A DNA stretch of 64,000 nt, from assembly GCA_036346275.1 (NCBI GenBank), contig CM070719.1:29344093-29408092 (forward strand). Reading direction: 5' to 3'. The notes below the pieces were generated by a model. It worked only from the letters and a program-made list of their open reading frames with translations. It searched no databases and was not told the DNA's origin. The stretch comes from Otatea glauca. Its lineage: Eukaryota; Streptophyta; Magnoliopsida; Poales; Poaceae. The position numbers were made by a program, and so were the translations under genes. Numbering within the stretch: the first letter of the stretch is position 1; each line of letters begins with the position of its first letter. Shown here piece after piece: positions 23,165-34,334 of this stretch.

Positions 23165-24430
23165 TTGAAAGAGAGATTTTGGTGGCCTAATATGAAGCGT
23201 GAAGTAGCTGAGCATGTTGCTCTATGCGACGTATGTCAGAGGGTAAAGGCCATGCATCAAAGACCCGCTAGTTTGTTGCAGCTGTTAAAAATTCCGGAAT
23301 GGAAGTGGGAGGAAATCGGAATGGACTTTATCACCGGTTTACCTAAAACTCAGAGAGGTTACGATTCCATTTGGGTCATTGTGGATCGCTTGACCAAGGT
23401 CGCTCATTTTATTCCAGTGAAGACCACTTACTCTGCAGATCGTTTAGCGGAGTTGTATATGTCAAGGATTGTATGCTTGCATGGAGTGCCTAAGAAGATT
23501 GTGTCAGACAGAGGTACCCAATTTACCACGAGATTTTGGAATAAGTTGCACGAAGCAATGGGAACTCGTCTGAATTTTAGTACAGCATATCACCCGCAGA
23601 CAGATGGTCAGACCGAAAGAGTAAATCAGATTTTAGAGGACATGTTGAGAGCTTGTGCTTTAGCTTATGCTATGTCGTGGGATAAATGTTTGCCATATGC
23701 AGAGTTCAGTTACAACAATAGCTATCAAGCTAGCTTGCAGATGTCACCATTTGAGGCGTTGTATGGACGTGCTTGTCGTACTCCATTGAATTGGAACGAA
23801 ACAGGAGAACGTTTGGTTTTTGGGCCAGATATTCTCGAGGAAGCCGAAAGTCAAGTTGCAATGATCAGAGAGAGGTTGAAGATAGCACAGTCAAGACAGA
23901 AGAGTTACGCAGATAACCGTCGTCGAGATTTGAGTTTTGAACCAGAAGATCATGTGTATCTCAGGGTTACCCCTCTTAAGGGCGTTAAAAGATTTCACGT
24001 TAAAGGAAAGCTTGCACCAAGATATGTTGGTCCGTTCAAGATTCTGAGCCGTCGAGGAGAAGTAGCTTATCAGTTAGAGTTACCTCAGTCCTTGGCAGGA
24101 GTGCATGATGTATTCCATGTGTCGCAGCTTAAGAAGTGTCTCAGAGTGCCAACAGAGCAAACCCCGTTAGATGCAATAGAGCTGCAAGAAGATTTGACAT
24201 ACAAAGAGCAACCTGTCAGAATTTTGGATGTTAGGGAGCGCAAGACCAGAAACAAGTCTATTCGCTTTTGCAGAGTTCAGTGGAGCAATCATTCCGAAAG
24301 TGAAGCCACATGGGAGCGAGAAGAAGATTTGAAGTCAGAATTCCCGAATCTATTCTCTAGTCACTACAATCTCGGCCGAGATTACATTAAGGGGGAGGTT
24401 TGTAACATCCCAAAAATTTGGCTTAATTAA
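23165..24430 (+). CDS. pol: Tekay-2 integrase with chromodomain (open 421-codon segment)
   Basis: This is the C-terminal part of pol, open across the whole domain although the upstream frame is cut by the TAG at 23159. Residues 21-24 hold the CDVC of the HHCC zinc finger. The catalytic triad is D54 (GMDFITGLP), D115 (VSDRGTQF) and E151 (GQTERVNQ), with the usual 35-residue D-E spacing. LAPRYVGPFKIL marks the C-terminal domain at about 280-292. Residues about 355-405 form a chromodomain-like module (RILDVRERKTRNKSI, VQWSNHSESEATWE, EDLKSEFP). The last codons run through the PPT into the LTR, which is normal read-through. As it stands it could only be expressed as a fragment. Confidence 0.9.
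   Translation: MKERFWWPNMKREVAEHVALCDVCQRVKAMHQRPASLLQLLKIPEWKWEEIGMDFITGLPKTQRGYDSIWVIVDRLTKVAHFIPVKTTYSADRLAELYMSRIVCLHGVPKKIVSDRGTQFTTRFWNKLHEAMGTRLNFSTAYHPQTDGQTERVNQILEDMLRACALAYAMSWDKCLPYAEFSYNNSYQASLQMSPFEALYGRACRTPLNWNETGERLVFGPDILEEAESQVAMIRERLKIAQSRQKSYADNRRRDLSFEPEDHVYLRVTPLKGVKRFHVKGKLAPRYVGPFKILSRRGEVAYQLELPQSLAGVHDVFHVSQLKKCLRVPTEQTPLDAIELQEDLTYKEQPVRILDVRERKTRNKSIRFCRVQWSNHSESEATWEREEDLKSEFPNLFSSHYNLGRDYIKGEVCNIPKIWLN
24389..24400 (+). promoter_or_regulatory. polypurine tract of Tekay-2
   Basis: AAGGGGGAGG followed by TT lies directly before the 3' LTR start at 24401. This is the expected plus-strand primer site. Confidence 0.92.
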
Positions 24431-27400
24431 GTTTTTATTTCTTATTTGTGCATTTATGATTTTCTGGAATTTATTTGGATTTTTCTAGATTTATTTGAAT
24501 TAATTTGAAATCAAGTTTATTGCCCTTTTATTCAAATCAATTTAAATCTGTGCAAATTCAAAATAAAGTTTTGCCAAAAATATTTTATTTGAGTCCAGAA
24601 TGTCTCAAAGTATTTTTGAGATTTTTTCTTGGATTTTTCCTGATAATTTAATTGCCTAAAACCAATTAAATGAATTTCTAGAATTATTTAAAATAATAAA
24701 GTTTTAAAAATCCTTTGCAACAGTATTGGGCCGAAGCCCAATACTGTGAGCGTAGGCCCACCGTGGTGAGGCCCAGTCTTGGCGTCGTCGGCTCATTCCC
24801 TAGAGACGCGGATGCTCACCATCGAATCGAGGATCGGTGGCTGAGATTTGGCGTCGGGGACCTGGAAACCCTAGCGACATGGACCGTAGGATCAAGATCA
24901 AGCGGCGCCGGTTAAATCGGTACGTTTAGGGTAAGTGAAGATCTCATCCGTTGTTTCGGAGATGGACAGATCCGATCGTGCCGCATCAGTTCGCATCGTG
25001 GCCGTTCATTGGGGATCGGATGGTGTGGGGTCGTCGTCTCCGATCGGGACTCCGAGTCCGCCGCCAGCACGCCTTCGCCGCCGTGCGTGTCTTGGAGTCC
25101 GTGTAGAGCACGATTCCCAGCGCTATAAGTACCGCGTGTGCCAGCCCGAGGTTCCCCTGAGAGCGCTGCATCTTTTGGCCCGAGGATCGTCGCCGAAGTC
25201 GCCGCCATCGAGTTCTTGAAGCTCGCCGGAGTTGGAAGCGCAGGACGCCTCGGTTTTCGCTCGGTTTCGTCGCCGCCGTTGGGTCTCCGCCGCCGCTGGT
25301 GCCATCTTCAGGTTCGCCGGACCACGTCGTGCAGAACCTCTCGTCGCCAGAAGCTCGCCGGAACGCCACTGTCTTGGTCTTCGTCTTCAAGTCCGGTGAG
25401 AGTTCGCCGTCGCATCTTCCATCGCTAGATCCAGAAGCTCTAGGCAGTTAGATCGAAATCCAGCGCTCGACGTGATGCCGCGTCGTGAGTGATCGGTGGC
25501 CGTTCGATCAGATCTAAGCGCATCGGATGGCGCCGCCGCCGCAACCAATCACGGCGGCCGCGTGTCGGCGCAAGCACCAAGCGTCGTGGACCGGTTCACC
25601 GTGGTCGAGCCACGCGGTGGACTCATCCATACGCCCGGGACACGTGTCGAGCCCGATTGGCTCGATCCGGTACGACGTCATGCTTGCGTCATAAACGTAT
25701 TTTCAATTGGAAAAATAATCCGATTGGAAATTCGTAAGGATGACATCATCATGAGGTCACGCCGACGTCATAAATCGCTTTTCGCTTTAAAAATAAATCA
25801 TATTCGATTTTCCGATTTCAGTATTTATTTCAAACTTCAAAAGGCTATATCTTTTGCATCGTAACTCGGATTTGAGTGATTCCAATTTATAAAAAATTTT
25901 AAAATTGAGATATATTTAATGGTGAATTTTATTTGATTTTTGGAGTTCAATTGCTCTCTATTTTGGTATTTATTTTCTTTTCTTCTTCGGTACGCGTAGA
26001 CGTTGAATTGTGCGACGCTTCGGAGGAAGATCCAAAGAACTCAAGAGCAAGTTACGTAACAGATCGGGACCTATTCCAAGGCAAGTTGTGCTTTGATCAT
26101 GTTGAACCCATGTTTATAAAATTGCTATAATTGTTTTACCCTATTGCATATATTTCAAATATACAATTGTTTCAAATTAGATTGGGCTTAGCTAATATAC
26201 CAGATTGATCTATACCCTACCTTGTCATTGTATGCCATGATCCATTGTCACCCTAGATTGGTTTAATATAGTTGGTTAGTAATTATAATCAACATTGGAG
26301 GTTTAGTCCGTACTAGTTGCTTAGTCATGCCACGTCATCACATGTGTCAGAATCATTGATAATTAATCTTGATTAATGAAATATGGAACAATGTTATGAA
26401 CTTGTGTGTCATGTGGGATCACACGATGAGATTGAGTTGTTGTGGCGACTCATGTCACGCAACGATGTTGAATTGTTGATGGCCCGTGGTGCTTGGTAAT
26501 CAACTGGGTGATAATAACTTAGATTGGGGCAAGTGACAAGGGGCGAGGATGCCAAGGTGGGCCCGATGGGCAGAGGGTATGTGGACGTCTTGCCTTGATC
26601 ACCCTAAGGACTTAACCTTGCAAGCCTTTGACCTGAGTCAATCATGCAACCACATGTCTGGTATGGGCCAGCCTAGCTGAGTAATTTACAAAGTCTTAAT
26701 TTTGATACTATCGTGGTCGGTGTGAATTCCCGAGTTATGGTGTAATTCACATGGCGCAAGAGGGGGGCCCTGGATGTGGTAACCAGTCCCACCAGTGTTG
26801 AAACCTTAGCGGGTAGTATCGGGTTAAGATAGAGCATTGTAAAGGCTTTGTTATAATCACTCGCCTTGGTGGTGTTTGGTTGTATCACGTGGGTAAAGTG
26901 CATAACCTCTGCAGAGTGTAAAACTATTCGGATAGCCGAGCTCGCGGTATTGAGCAATGCTCGGGAATTACAGTTAAGGGTTAGCTTAATTAATTGGACA
27001 ACTTGGTTGGGATGGCGGAATGCCATATGGAAGATGAATTTGACTTAGGATTGGAAACTTGGTTTACCTGAGAAATACTGAATTTATTTACTATTGTTAT
27101 TTGTTTTATAGTCTTTACAATCTATTTATTGTATTTGTTCATAAATGCCGCTTATTGCAAAATAGCCATGATAGCCTGTCCATTGGAATAAGCCTTGCAT
27201 ATAGATACATAGAATTGCATTCTGTGCACAACTTGTTGAGTGCTTTAAGTACTCACCCTTGCCAAACAACGATAATCAACAGTTGAAGAATCCACACCTG
27301 TGTTGGAAGATGAAGTCCAGGAAGACACGAGTCATTAGGGTCCGAGCCTTGTCGGTTGCCTGTGGTGAACTGATGAGTTATTTACATTTTCTTCTGTCCG

Positions 27401-27624
27401 CTGCTTAATTACTAGTTTATATTTTCAGTCTTGTCCTGCGTGGCTTAATAATGTAAGTTGGTCATAAGATCATACCTTTAGTTATATCAATAAATGAACT
27501 ATTATTCTATTATTGTTGAGTATGATGTGATATGTACCAATGTTAAGCTGTGTGCACTAGCGTTGATCCTGGGACTAGTGCGGTAAACACAGTGGGTTCG
27601 AATCAGTGGATTCGGGTCCTTACA
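24401..27624 (+). repeat. Tekay-2 3' LTR
   Basis: TGTAACATCCC to CCTTACA, 3224 bp, colinear with 15408-18628. The exon-like block is at 26000-26080 and has more amino acid changes here than in the other copies. The TSD base run GTTTT follows at 27625. Confidence 0.95.
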
Positions 27625-27629
27625 GTTTT

Positions 27630-28353
27630 ACCTTGTTGGATTTGGAAGATGACGAGGAGATGGCAATATACAGCTATCCCGAGGAAATCCAACGGATTCT
27701 CAACGTTTCTATGGATGCATCAGCTGCGGTAACATCGGCTCCAGGCATGCAGGAGAGGCTGAATAAGCTCTTCGACCTCGTGCTTGCACCATTGGCCAAA
27801 CTGCTCAAAAACACCCAGCCACTTCAAGACGCAATGGCCGTGATTCAAGCCGATTTGCCCCCAGAAGTGATGGTGGCATTATTGAATGTTTGTCATCTCG
27901 ACGATAAAAAAGCAAAAGTCGATGTGGCCAAGTCTAGGATTGCTCTTCGAGAGGCTCAACTAGAGGACCAAAAACTCCTAGACAAGATAATAGCTGATGC
28001 CAAGGCCAAGAATTCCAAGTTCGATGAAGATGTCAAATCCCACAAGCTCAACAAAGAGGTCTCTAAAATTGGAGTCGACTAAAAAAATTATTGAAGCAAA
28101 ACTAGCCAAAATTAACAAGCAGATATCTGAAGGCCAGCAGATGCTAGTGAACTCGGTGTTGGCTTTGAAAACTCAGAAGCTTGAGCTTGGCTTGGCTATG
28201 GCATAAGTGAAGAAACAGTCAGCTAAAGTTGCTGTCGTTCCTGGAAGCACTACAAAAGACGAGAAAATTCTTGACGATGTGGAGCAAACCATAGCAAAAG
28301 CTGCTACTACTTTATCGGCCCTGGGAGCCTGGCTTAACAATCTAGGAGCATAA
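27630..28353 (+). pseudogene. Tat-1 antisense gene, 3' part: coiled-coil C-terminus
   Basis: It continues the exon broken by Tekay-2. The sequence EEIQRILNVSMDASAAVTSAPGMQERL and the following helical, Lys/Glu/Ala-rich region align with 59390-60096 of Tat-2. An open stretch reaches 28082. A shift near 28075 and a stop at 28204 follow, and the end ALGAWLNNLGA with a TAA at 28351 matches the end of the Tat-2 gene. Heptad-like spacing suggests a long coiled coil. 28354-28600 is AT-rich spacer before the convergent pol. Confidence 0.7.
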
Positions 28354-28602
28354 TCGGCTTATCCAAAATTGTCACTTGAATAATGCTTGTAACGGGAGCC
28401 GTCCTAAAACAATACTTGAAAAACTTATGAGTATTTTGTAATATTTATAATCGACTGTTTAACCGATTATTTATTCATGCTTTAATCCTTTTCTGCTAAG
28501 TGTGGTGTGTGTAATTGGCTATAGTTTATTTTTAGTCTATAGCCAGAATTAACTGCAACGATTTAATTTGGCCTTTCACGACAGATAGTCCTCTCTAGTC
28601 GA

Positions 28603-29640
28603 CTATGACCCAACCCAAACACTTGGACGACATTTATTTAAATACTTACCGTTAATCGCCTTAGGAAACACCACACCTTCCAATGTTTCCAGAATATAAG
28701 AATTCCCATGTACATGCCGATGAATTTTATATGGTCCTTCCCATGTTGGAGACCACTTACCAAACCGGTTATCTCTAGAGCCGACAGGCAAAATAGTTTT
28801 CCAAACCAAATAGGCTTCACAAAATGACTTAGGAATTACCCTTTTATTGTAAGCCTTCGCAACCTTGCTTTATTCTTCTTAAGCTGATCCAGCGTATGCA
28901 AGCACAATTCTGCCAAGTCATCCAAATTGTCAATCATCAATTCCTTATAATCTTGAGCTGACAAGCCATTTTACCTGGCTGTTCATATGGAGTCAATATT
29001 AATCTCCACGGGCAAAACAACCTCCTGTCCATAGACCAATTGGCAAGGCGATAACGGTTGCACCATGATACGCAAGTCGATAGGACCATAACGACTCCGA
29101 TAATGTCACATGCCAATTCCTTGGTTTTTCTTCGATTTTCCTCTTGATTAGCTTGATCAATGTTTTATTGGAGGCTTGGCCATTAGCCTGAGCATTATAT
29201 GGTGACGAATTCAATAATTTAATACCCAAACTTTTGGCAAAACTTTGAAAGTCATTGGACATAAACACAGCGTCTTGATTGGTTGTAATAGTTTGTGGTA
29301 TTCCAAACCGATTGATAATATGTTCTGTAACAAATCCGATGGCTTCAACATTTTTAACCTTTTTTAAGCGAGATTGCTTCAACCCATTTAGAAAAATAAT
29401 TGACTGCGGCCAATATAAATTTATGGCATTTGCTTAATGCAGAAAATATTTATTTGATTACATCTATTCGCCATCCTCTAAATGGCCAAGGCTTGATAAT
29501 TGGGTGTAAAGCCGACGCTAGGGCTAATTGTATATTGCTAAATTTCTGACAAGTCTGGCATCCTTTATAATATTTGAAACAATCTTCCAACATTGTCGAT
29601 CAAAAATACACAGTATGCCTTAACAGCCACTTCACCTTTG
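28603..29640 (-). pseudogene. pol: Tat-1 integrase
   Basis: The minus-strand frames hold the HHCC tail (GCQTCQKF near 29550), the core with FVTEHIINRFGIPQTITTNQDAVFM (29210-29330), the third catalytic region around NAQANGQA, and the C-terminal VWKTILPVGSRDNRFGKWSPTWEGPYKI part (28680-28800). The second catalytic Asp region reads TTNQDA where Tat-2 has TTDQGT, so a key Asp is replaced. Stops and frameshifts are frequent. It is non-functional. Confidence 0.8.
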
Positions 29641-30440
29641 AGCCGATTGATGGGATCCACAAATACCTTCGTGCATTTCTCCCATAGCCACTTTAGCTTC
29701 CTCGGCTTCAAGACATCTTAGCACCAAGCCTTCTAAAGTCCGATAATACAGTATATTATCTAGGACAATATACTTCAAAGCTTGTCGCTTAATTCTCCAA
29801 TCAGTAGGTTTTGAGGGATCGATCAAATATTCCACTATTGTCCTCCAATCATTAGTGGTAACACACATGATCATCTTTTCAATCGGCTCACATTCCTTTA
29901 ATTGGCCAAAAACTTTATAGCTTGATTCTTGTGGAGGTAACAAGTTTGCCTTATCATTCAACTCTCGAGGAATATGACTAATGAAAAAGAAGTGAATGAG
30001 CTGATCCCAGCGAGACACTGCTCCAAATATTCGATCAAAATTTCATCGCAGCACTTATACTCTCCCTTAATCTGTTCGACCACCAACAAAGGATCACCAT
30101 AGGCCTCAACAAAATCAACTCCAATATTATCGAGTAGCTGCAGGCCTTTAAGCAATGCTTTGTACTCGGCTTGATTATTGGAACATCTGCAATTCAGCCT
30201 GAATGCGAACTCAAAATTATACCCTTTTGGTGAAACCAACACTACTCTGATACCATCACCCTCTCGACACACCAATTCATCGAAAAATAGTTGCCAAGGG
30301 GCAATAAATACTAGATTGGCATTCAAATCAGTTTCATGTCCTGTTATAAAATCGACAATCACTTGACCCCTAACAGCTTTAGCCAATTCGTACGACAAAG
30401 TCGAACTCGATAAGCGTATAAGCCCAATTACCAAGTTGAC
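29641..30440 (-). pseudogene. pol: Tat-1 archaeal-type RNase H and linker
   Basis: An open stretch at 29958-30434 carries the additional RNase H typical of Tat elements (LFFDELVCREGDGIRVVLVSPKGYNFEFAFRL, NNQAEYKALLKGLQLL). The linker to integrase follows with stops (29632-30018). Tat-2 has lost most of this linker by deletion. Confidence 0.75.
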
Positions 30441-31900
30441 CTCGCAAAATTGAAGCTAACAATATATAATTTATAATATCAGTTTTACAAATAACCTTGC
30501 AAACTGATGCTAAAAAATAATATCTTAACTTTGTGCAAGCAAAATATAACGAAAAGTAGAGTTCTACAAAAGGGTACCTGGTCTCGGCATCAATTAATCG
30601 TCGGCTTAAGTAGAAAATAACTCACTCTTTTCCATCAATCGCTTGTACCAAAACAGCTCTAATAGTCACCTTTTCAGCTGATATATATAACTTGAATGGT
30701 ATACCTTTTCGAGGTCTGGCTAAAATTGGAGGATTAGTCAAATAATCTTTTATGCTCTCAAAAGCTTTCTACTGATCGACTCCCTAGATGAACTATTGAT
30801 TATCTTTTAATTTCAACATTAGGGTAAATGAACTAATACGGCCAGATAAATTTGCAATAAATCATCGTATATAGTTAATCGTGCTGATCAACTTCTGTAA
30901 ATCCTTTTTGCAGGCTGGTGGCTTAGTTTTGGCTATGGCTTTGACTCTTTCTTGATTAACTTCAATCCCTCTTTTGTGAACCATGAAGTCCAAAAATTGT
31001 CCAACCGACAAACCAAAAAGCATACTGTGTATGGATCCATCTTTAAGCCATATGCCCTTGTGATTTTTAACACTATTTCCAAATCGGACAGATGCTGCAA
31101 ATCCTCCTTGGATTTAACAACATCATCAATATAAATTTCCACAATATGGCCAATTAAATCATGAAAAATTAAATTCATGGCACGTTGGTAGGTTGCACCA
31201 GCATTCTTCAAGCCGAACGTCGTCACTGCCCACTCAAACAAACCGAGAGCACCAGGGCACCCAAAGGTTGTCTTAGGTATGTCAGCTTTTTCCATGAATA
31301 TTTGATTATATCTGACATTACCATCGAAGAAGTTAATAATCTTATTCCCCGATGCAGCATCGATAAGCATATCGGCTATTTGCATTAGGTACTCATCTTT
31401 TGGTGTGGCTTTATTTAAATCCCTAAAATCAACACACACCCTGAGTTTGCCATTTTTCTTCATGACAGGAATGATATTAGAAAACCATTCAGCATATCGG
31501 CAAGGCTTGATAAACTTAGCCTCCAATAATCGCTTAATTTCTTCTTTTATAATATTATAGGTAGCTGATGTTCAACTAGTTGTCAGCTTAAACCAAGCTT
31601 CTCATGATATTCTCAAGCAAAACAATCTTTATAATTTCTTAAAATCTTGAACAACTTTTCTTTATAATCTATGTCTAATTTTGAACTAACAAAAGTTATC
31701 TTTTTCTATCACCATCATCTATGTCGACTTTCTCTAGCAAATCAGTCGACGTGAAACCTTGGCCTAACTTCTCGATTTCTTGGAAATCTTCGATGGCCTC
31801 ATAGATATCCGTTATTTGCCGATAGCTTCGTTTTTTTGTAAAGCCTTTACTACCGATTTGGACTCTATCGGCGCAAAATCTCATATGTTCAATCGAGTGT
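30441..31900 (-). pseudogene. pol: Tat-1 reverse transcriptase
   Basis: The open stretch 30933-31526 includes CRYAEWFSNIIPVMKKNGKLRVCVDFRDLNKATPKDEY-type fingers, WAVTTFGLKNAGATYQRAMN and the catalytic YIDDV. Upstream (31530-31900) and downstream (30440-30930, thumb and first RNase H) are decayed. It matches 61640-63000 of Tat-2. The lineage call rests on the VDFRDLNKA and YIDDV motifs. Confidence 0.82.
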
Positions 31901-32109
31901 GCTTGGCTTCACGTTGATCGGAATAAGCCTTGTTTTGTTGATGCAAATAAAATTGCAATCATCTAGAGCCTTACCCGATATACACTCGGCTTCTTCGTGT
32001 TGCTAATTTTGCGTCTGAACTCGCTATGGTGATATGAGTCGATGTATTAGCCTGAATTACTTCAATCTCGTCCCCACTCCATTGGACAAGCATTTGCTGC
32101 ATTGTCGAC

Positions 32110-33754
32110 TGAAGGACCAAAAAGACGATCAGAGGGGGGTGAATGATCACAAATAAAATTTTCCTCCTGAAATTCAAACCACCAAAAGAACATATAGAAA
32201 GAACTGAGCAATCTGAACAGGTGATCGGATGAATAGTAGCACCGACCTGTTGAGGCTGAATGAATAGTACCACCAGCCCTTGAGGTTGGATGAATAGTAA
32301 AATTACACTGGTCGGGATGAGCAAAAGGAAACTCTAAACTGGTAGGATGAACAGTACCCCCCACTAGATGAGGTCGGACGAACATTACCCACCCAACCAG
32401 TAGAGGTCGAATGAACAGTACTAGAGTGAATAGTATTCGGGTGAAAAGTAAGATCAACACGATCTCAAAAACAAGAATCGATGTAACTTTTGATCGGCTG
32501 ATCCAAAATCCATGAAACTTGGTGGGAAGGATGTCAGGAACCTATTCCAATCGCATGGATTGATGTGAAAGTTCTGACCTTTTTCCAGTTTAACAAATGC
32601 TGCACCAAAACTGGGTCAGGAACACAAACTTCACCCCTAACTTGCTCGTAGGGAATTGGTGATTAGGATGTTCTTAGATGACCTCCCACATATCACAGCA
32701 AGTAAGAACACCAAGAAACAACCCTTCAAACAAATAAGAACCTGATCTACAAGGATCTTTCTTCTACCAGGCACAAAGATAGGTTTCTTGCAGAAACTGA
32801 AAAGAAGAGGTTGTAGATTGCCTAGATCATTGAGCTATGATCTATAGAAGATTCATCTAGCAATCTTTCATCCTTGGCACAAGATTCAAAAGCACTTAGA
32901 AGGAGAGGAGGCAAATCCAAATGTGAAGAAATTAAATTGCAATAAATTAAATGCTGAATTTAAAGCATAATGTAAATGTTGAAGATAAATTCAGAATAGA
33001 GAAATGAAACTTTTATTTCAAAGAGGGAAGCTTTATAAAGCCTCACAACAAAGTGGGTAAAGCTCAATTGAGCATCAAAACCATCAAAACCTTCAAAGAG
33101 ATGAGAGCTACCACTACCCCTCTATTTATACCACTCTTGAGTCATTCTCTACCTTTGGATGAGTTCCTTCAACTATAAGGAACACCATCAAGGGCTGGGA
33201 ATGACTCACTCACTCATACATGGGCTAACCCGAAACCCACAAACATAATGGGTTTTGCACGCTTCTCAAAGCATACTAACTAGACCTGCTAATCTATCGC
33301 CTAGACCGTGATCCAACGGCCCTCCTTGATCCAAGCAGCTCCTAGCTAGCATCTCATCAATTTCTTGTCTTCTAGGTTCACAGCAACTCTGTCTCCGACC
33401 ATCCTCCGACGATCATCGATCGTTTGGACCTCCGACGCACCTCGCCTAGTCCCAGTCATCCTCTGCCTCACCATGATCTATCACCGAAGTCCTACAACCA
33501 TCATAGACAAGGAAAACACATCACATATCAATGTCCAACAACAAATGCAATCAAATCGACACATAGCCAGAAAGATACACAATTTAACCCGACTAGTTTA
33601 CAATCTTTCCCAACCAGTTCACAAACTGTCTCGACCAATTCACAACCAATCCCAACCAGTTCACAAACTGTCCAAACTCAAAGTTGTGCACCACAAGCTC
33701 AAATATAGTCAATTGCTCATCACAAATATGGGTAGACCTCCACATGGTCTTTGA
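32110..33754 (-). mobile_element. solo LTR, copia type (probably SIRE/Maximus-like), 1645 bp
   Basis: It is flanked by the perfect 5-bp duplication TCGAC (32105-32109 and 33755-33759). Its left end carries CAGAGGGGGGTGAAT, shared with 35435 and 63793. The right end reads CTTTGA, one base off the expected CTTTCA. On the minus strand a TATAAATAG box is at 33122-33130. Two internal tandem features are listed separately. The lineage is inferred from the CACCCCCCTCT motif near the LTR 3' end. ORFs such as 33365-33754 are chance openings. Confidence 0.8.
33589..33672. repeat. 21-bp tandem repeat, four units
   Basis: Units 33610-33630 and 33652-33672 are identical (CCAACCAGTTCACAAACTGTC has the unit length). 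Units 33589-33609 and 33631-33651 are diverged. The array lies inside the U3-like part of the solo LTR. Confidence 0.85.
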
Positions 33755-34334
33755 TCGACGGTACACAACAATTAGCGTGAATCTAATCTAGCCCAAGCTG
33801 AAAGCTGTAATTACCCTTGGTGTCAACCACGAAAAAGGTGATCTATGTTTTACTGCCGCCTGTTAACTCAGTCACTATAACCCTTCTTGCTTTAGTGGGA
33901 TCGTCTGTGAAGTCATTTAAAACTATGTTAGTTTTAATAAGATCCTCATCGAACTTACCCAGCTTCTTGCAAGTAGTATATGGCTTTAGATTGATGGTTG
34001 CTCCTCCAACAACAAGCATCTTTGATATCGGCTTGCCATTGATATGTCCTTTTAAGTATAATGGCTTCAGATGCCGATGATCATCTTGAGGTTTTTCAAA
34101 AACTACGTCTTGAGCCCCCAAGCACAACTGAGCAAATGTCTCTTTGGCCGATGCAATATTTATCTTAAACTTGACCGGCAAGGTGAACACCATGTTGATG
34201 TCTATCGGTGGTGGAGAATCATTCTGAATTATGGGCAAATCCAGATCATCGGCTGAATCAAACTCTTGTTCAACCTGTTCTTTCCTCCTCCACTCCTTTT
34301 TAGCAGTCTTAATCGGCTGAATTTCATTGAACAA

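Larger units (their letters stand above)
15408..27624 (+). mobile_element. Tekay-2, complete Ty3/gypsy chromovirus, 12.2 kb
   Basis: LTRs of 3221 and 3224 bp begin TGTAACATCCC and end CCTTACA. The PBS is at 18633 and the PPT at 24389. The element is flanked by the perfect 5-bp duplication GTTTT (15403-15407 and 27625-27629). The internal order is ORF0, gag, PR, RT, RNH, INT, chromodomain. The insertion falls inside the last exon of the Tat-1 antisense gene, whose reading resumes at about 27630. The LTRs are similar by eye but carry many small differences, so it is younger than Tekay-1 but not brand new. It is inactive because of several stops and two frameshifts. Confidence 0.96.
31901..34334 (-). 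pseudogene. pol: Tat-1 protease, split by a solo LTR
   Basis: The N-terminal half is at 33760-34334 (MVFTLPVKFKINIASAKETFAQ, then MLVVGGATINL where Tat-2 reads MLVDGGVTVNL, so the catalytic Asp is changed to Val). The C-terminal half is at 31901-32109. Between them lies the copia-type solo LTR at 32110-33754. Removing the LTR and one TCGAC copy restores colinearity with Tat-2, which fixes the insertion site. Confidence 0.8.

Noticed and set aside
33365..33754. ORF of 129 codons rich in His, Ser and Pro
   Set aside because: It lies wholly within the solo LTR and is driven by the 21-bp repeat. The related LTR at 35435 has no counterpart.
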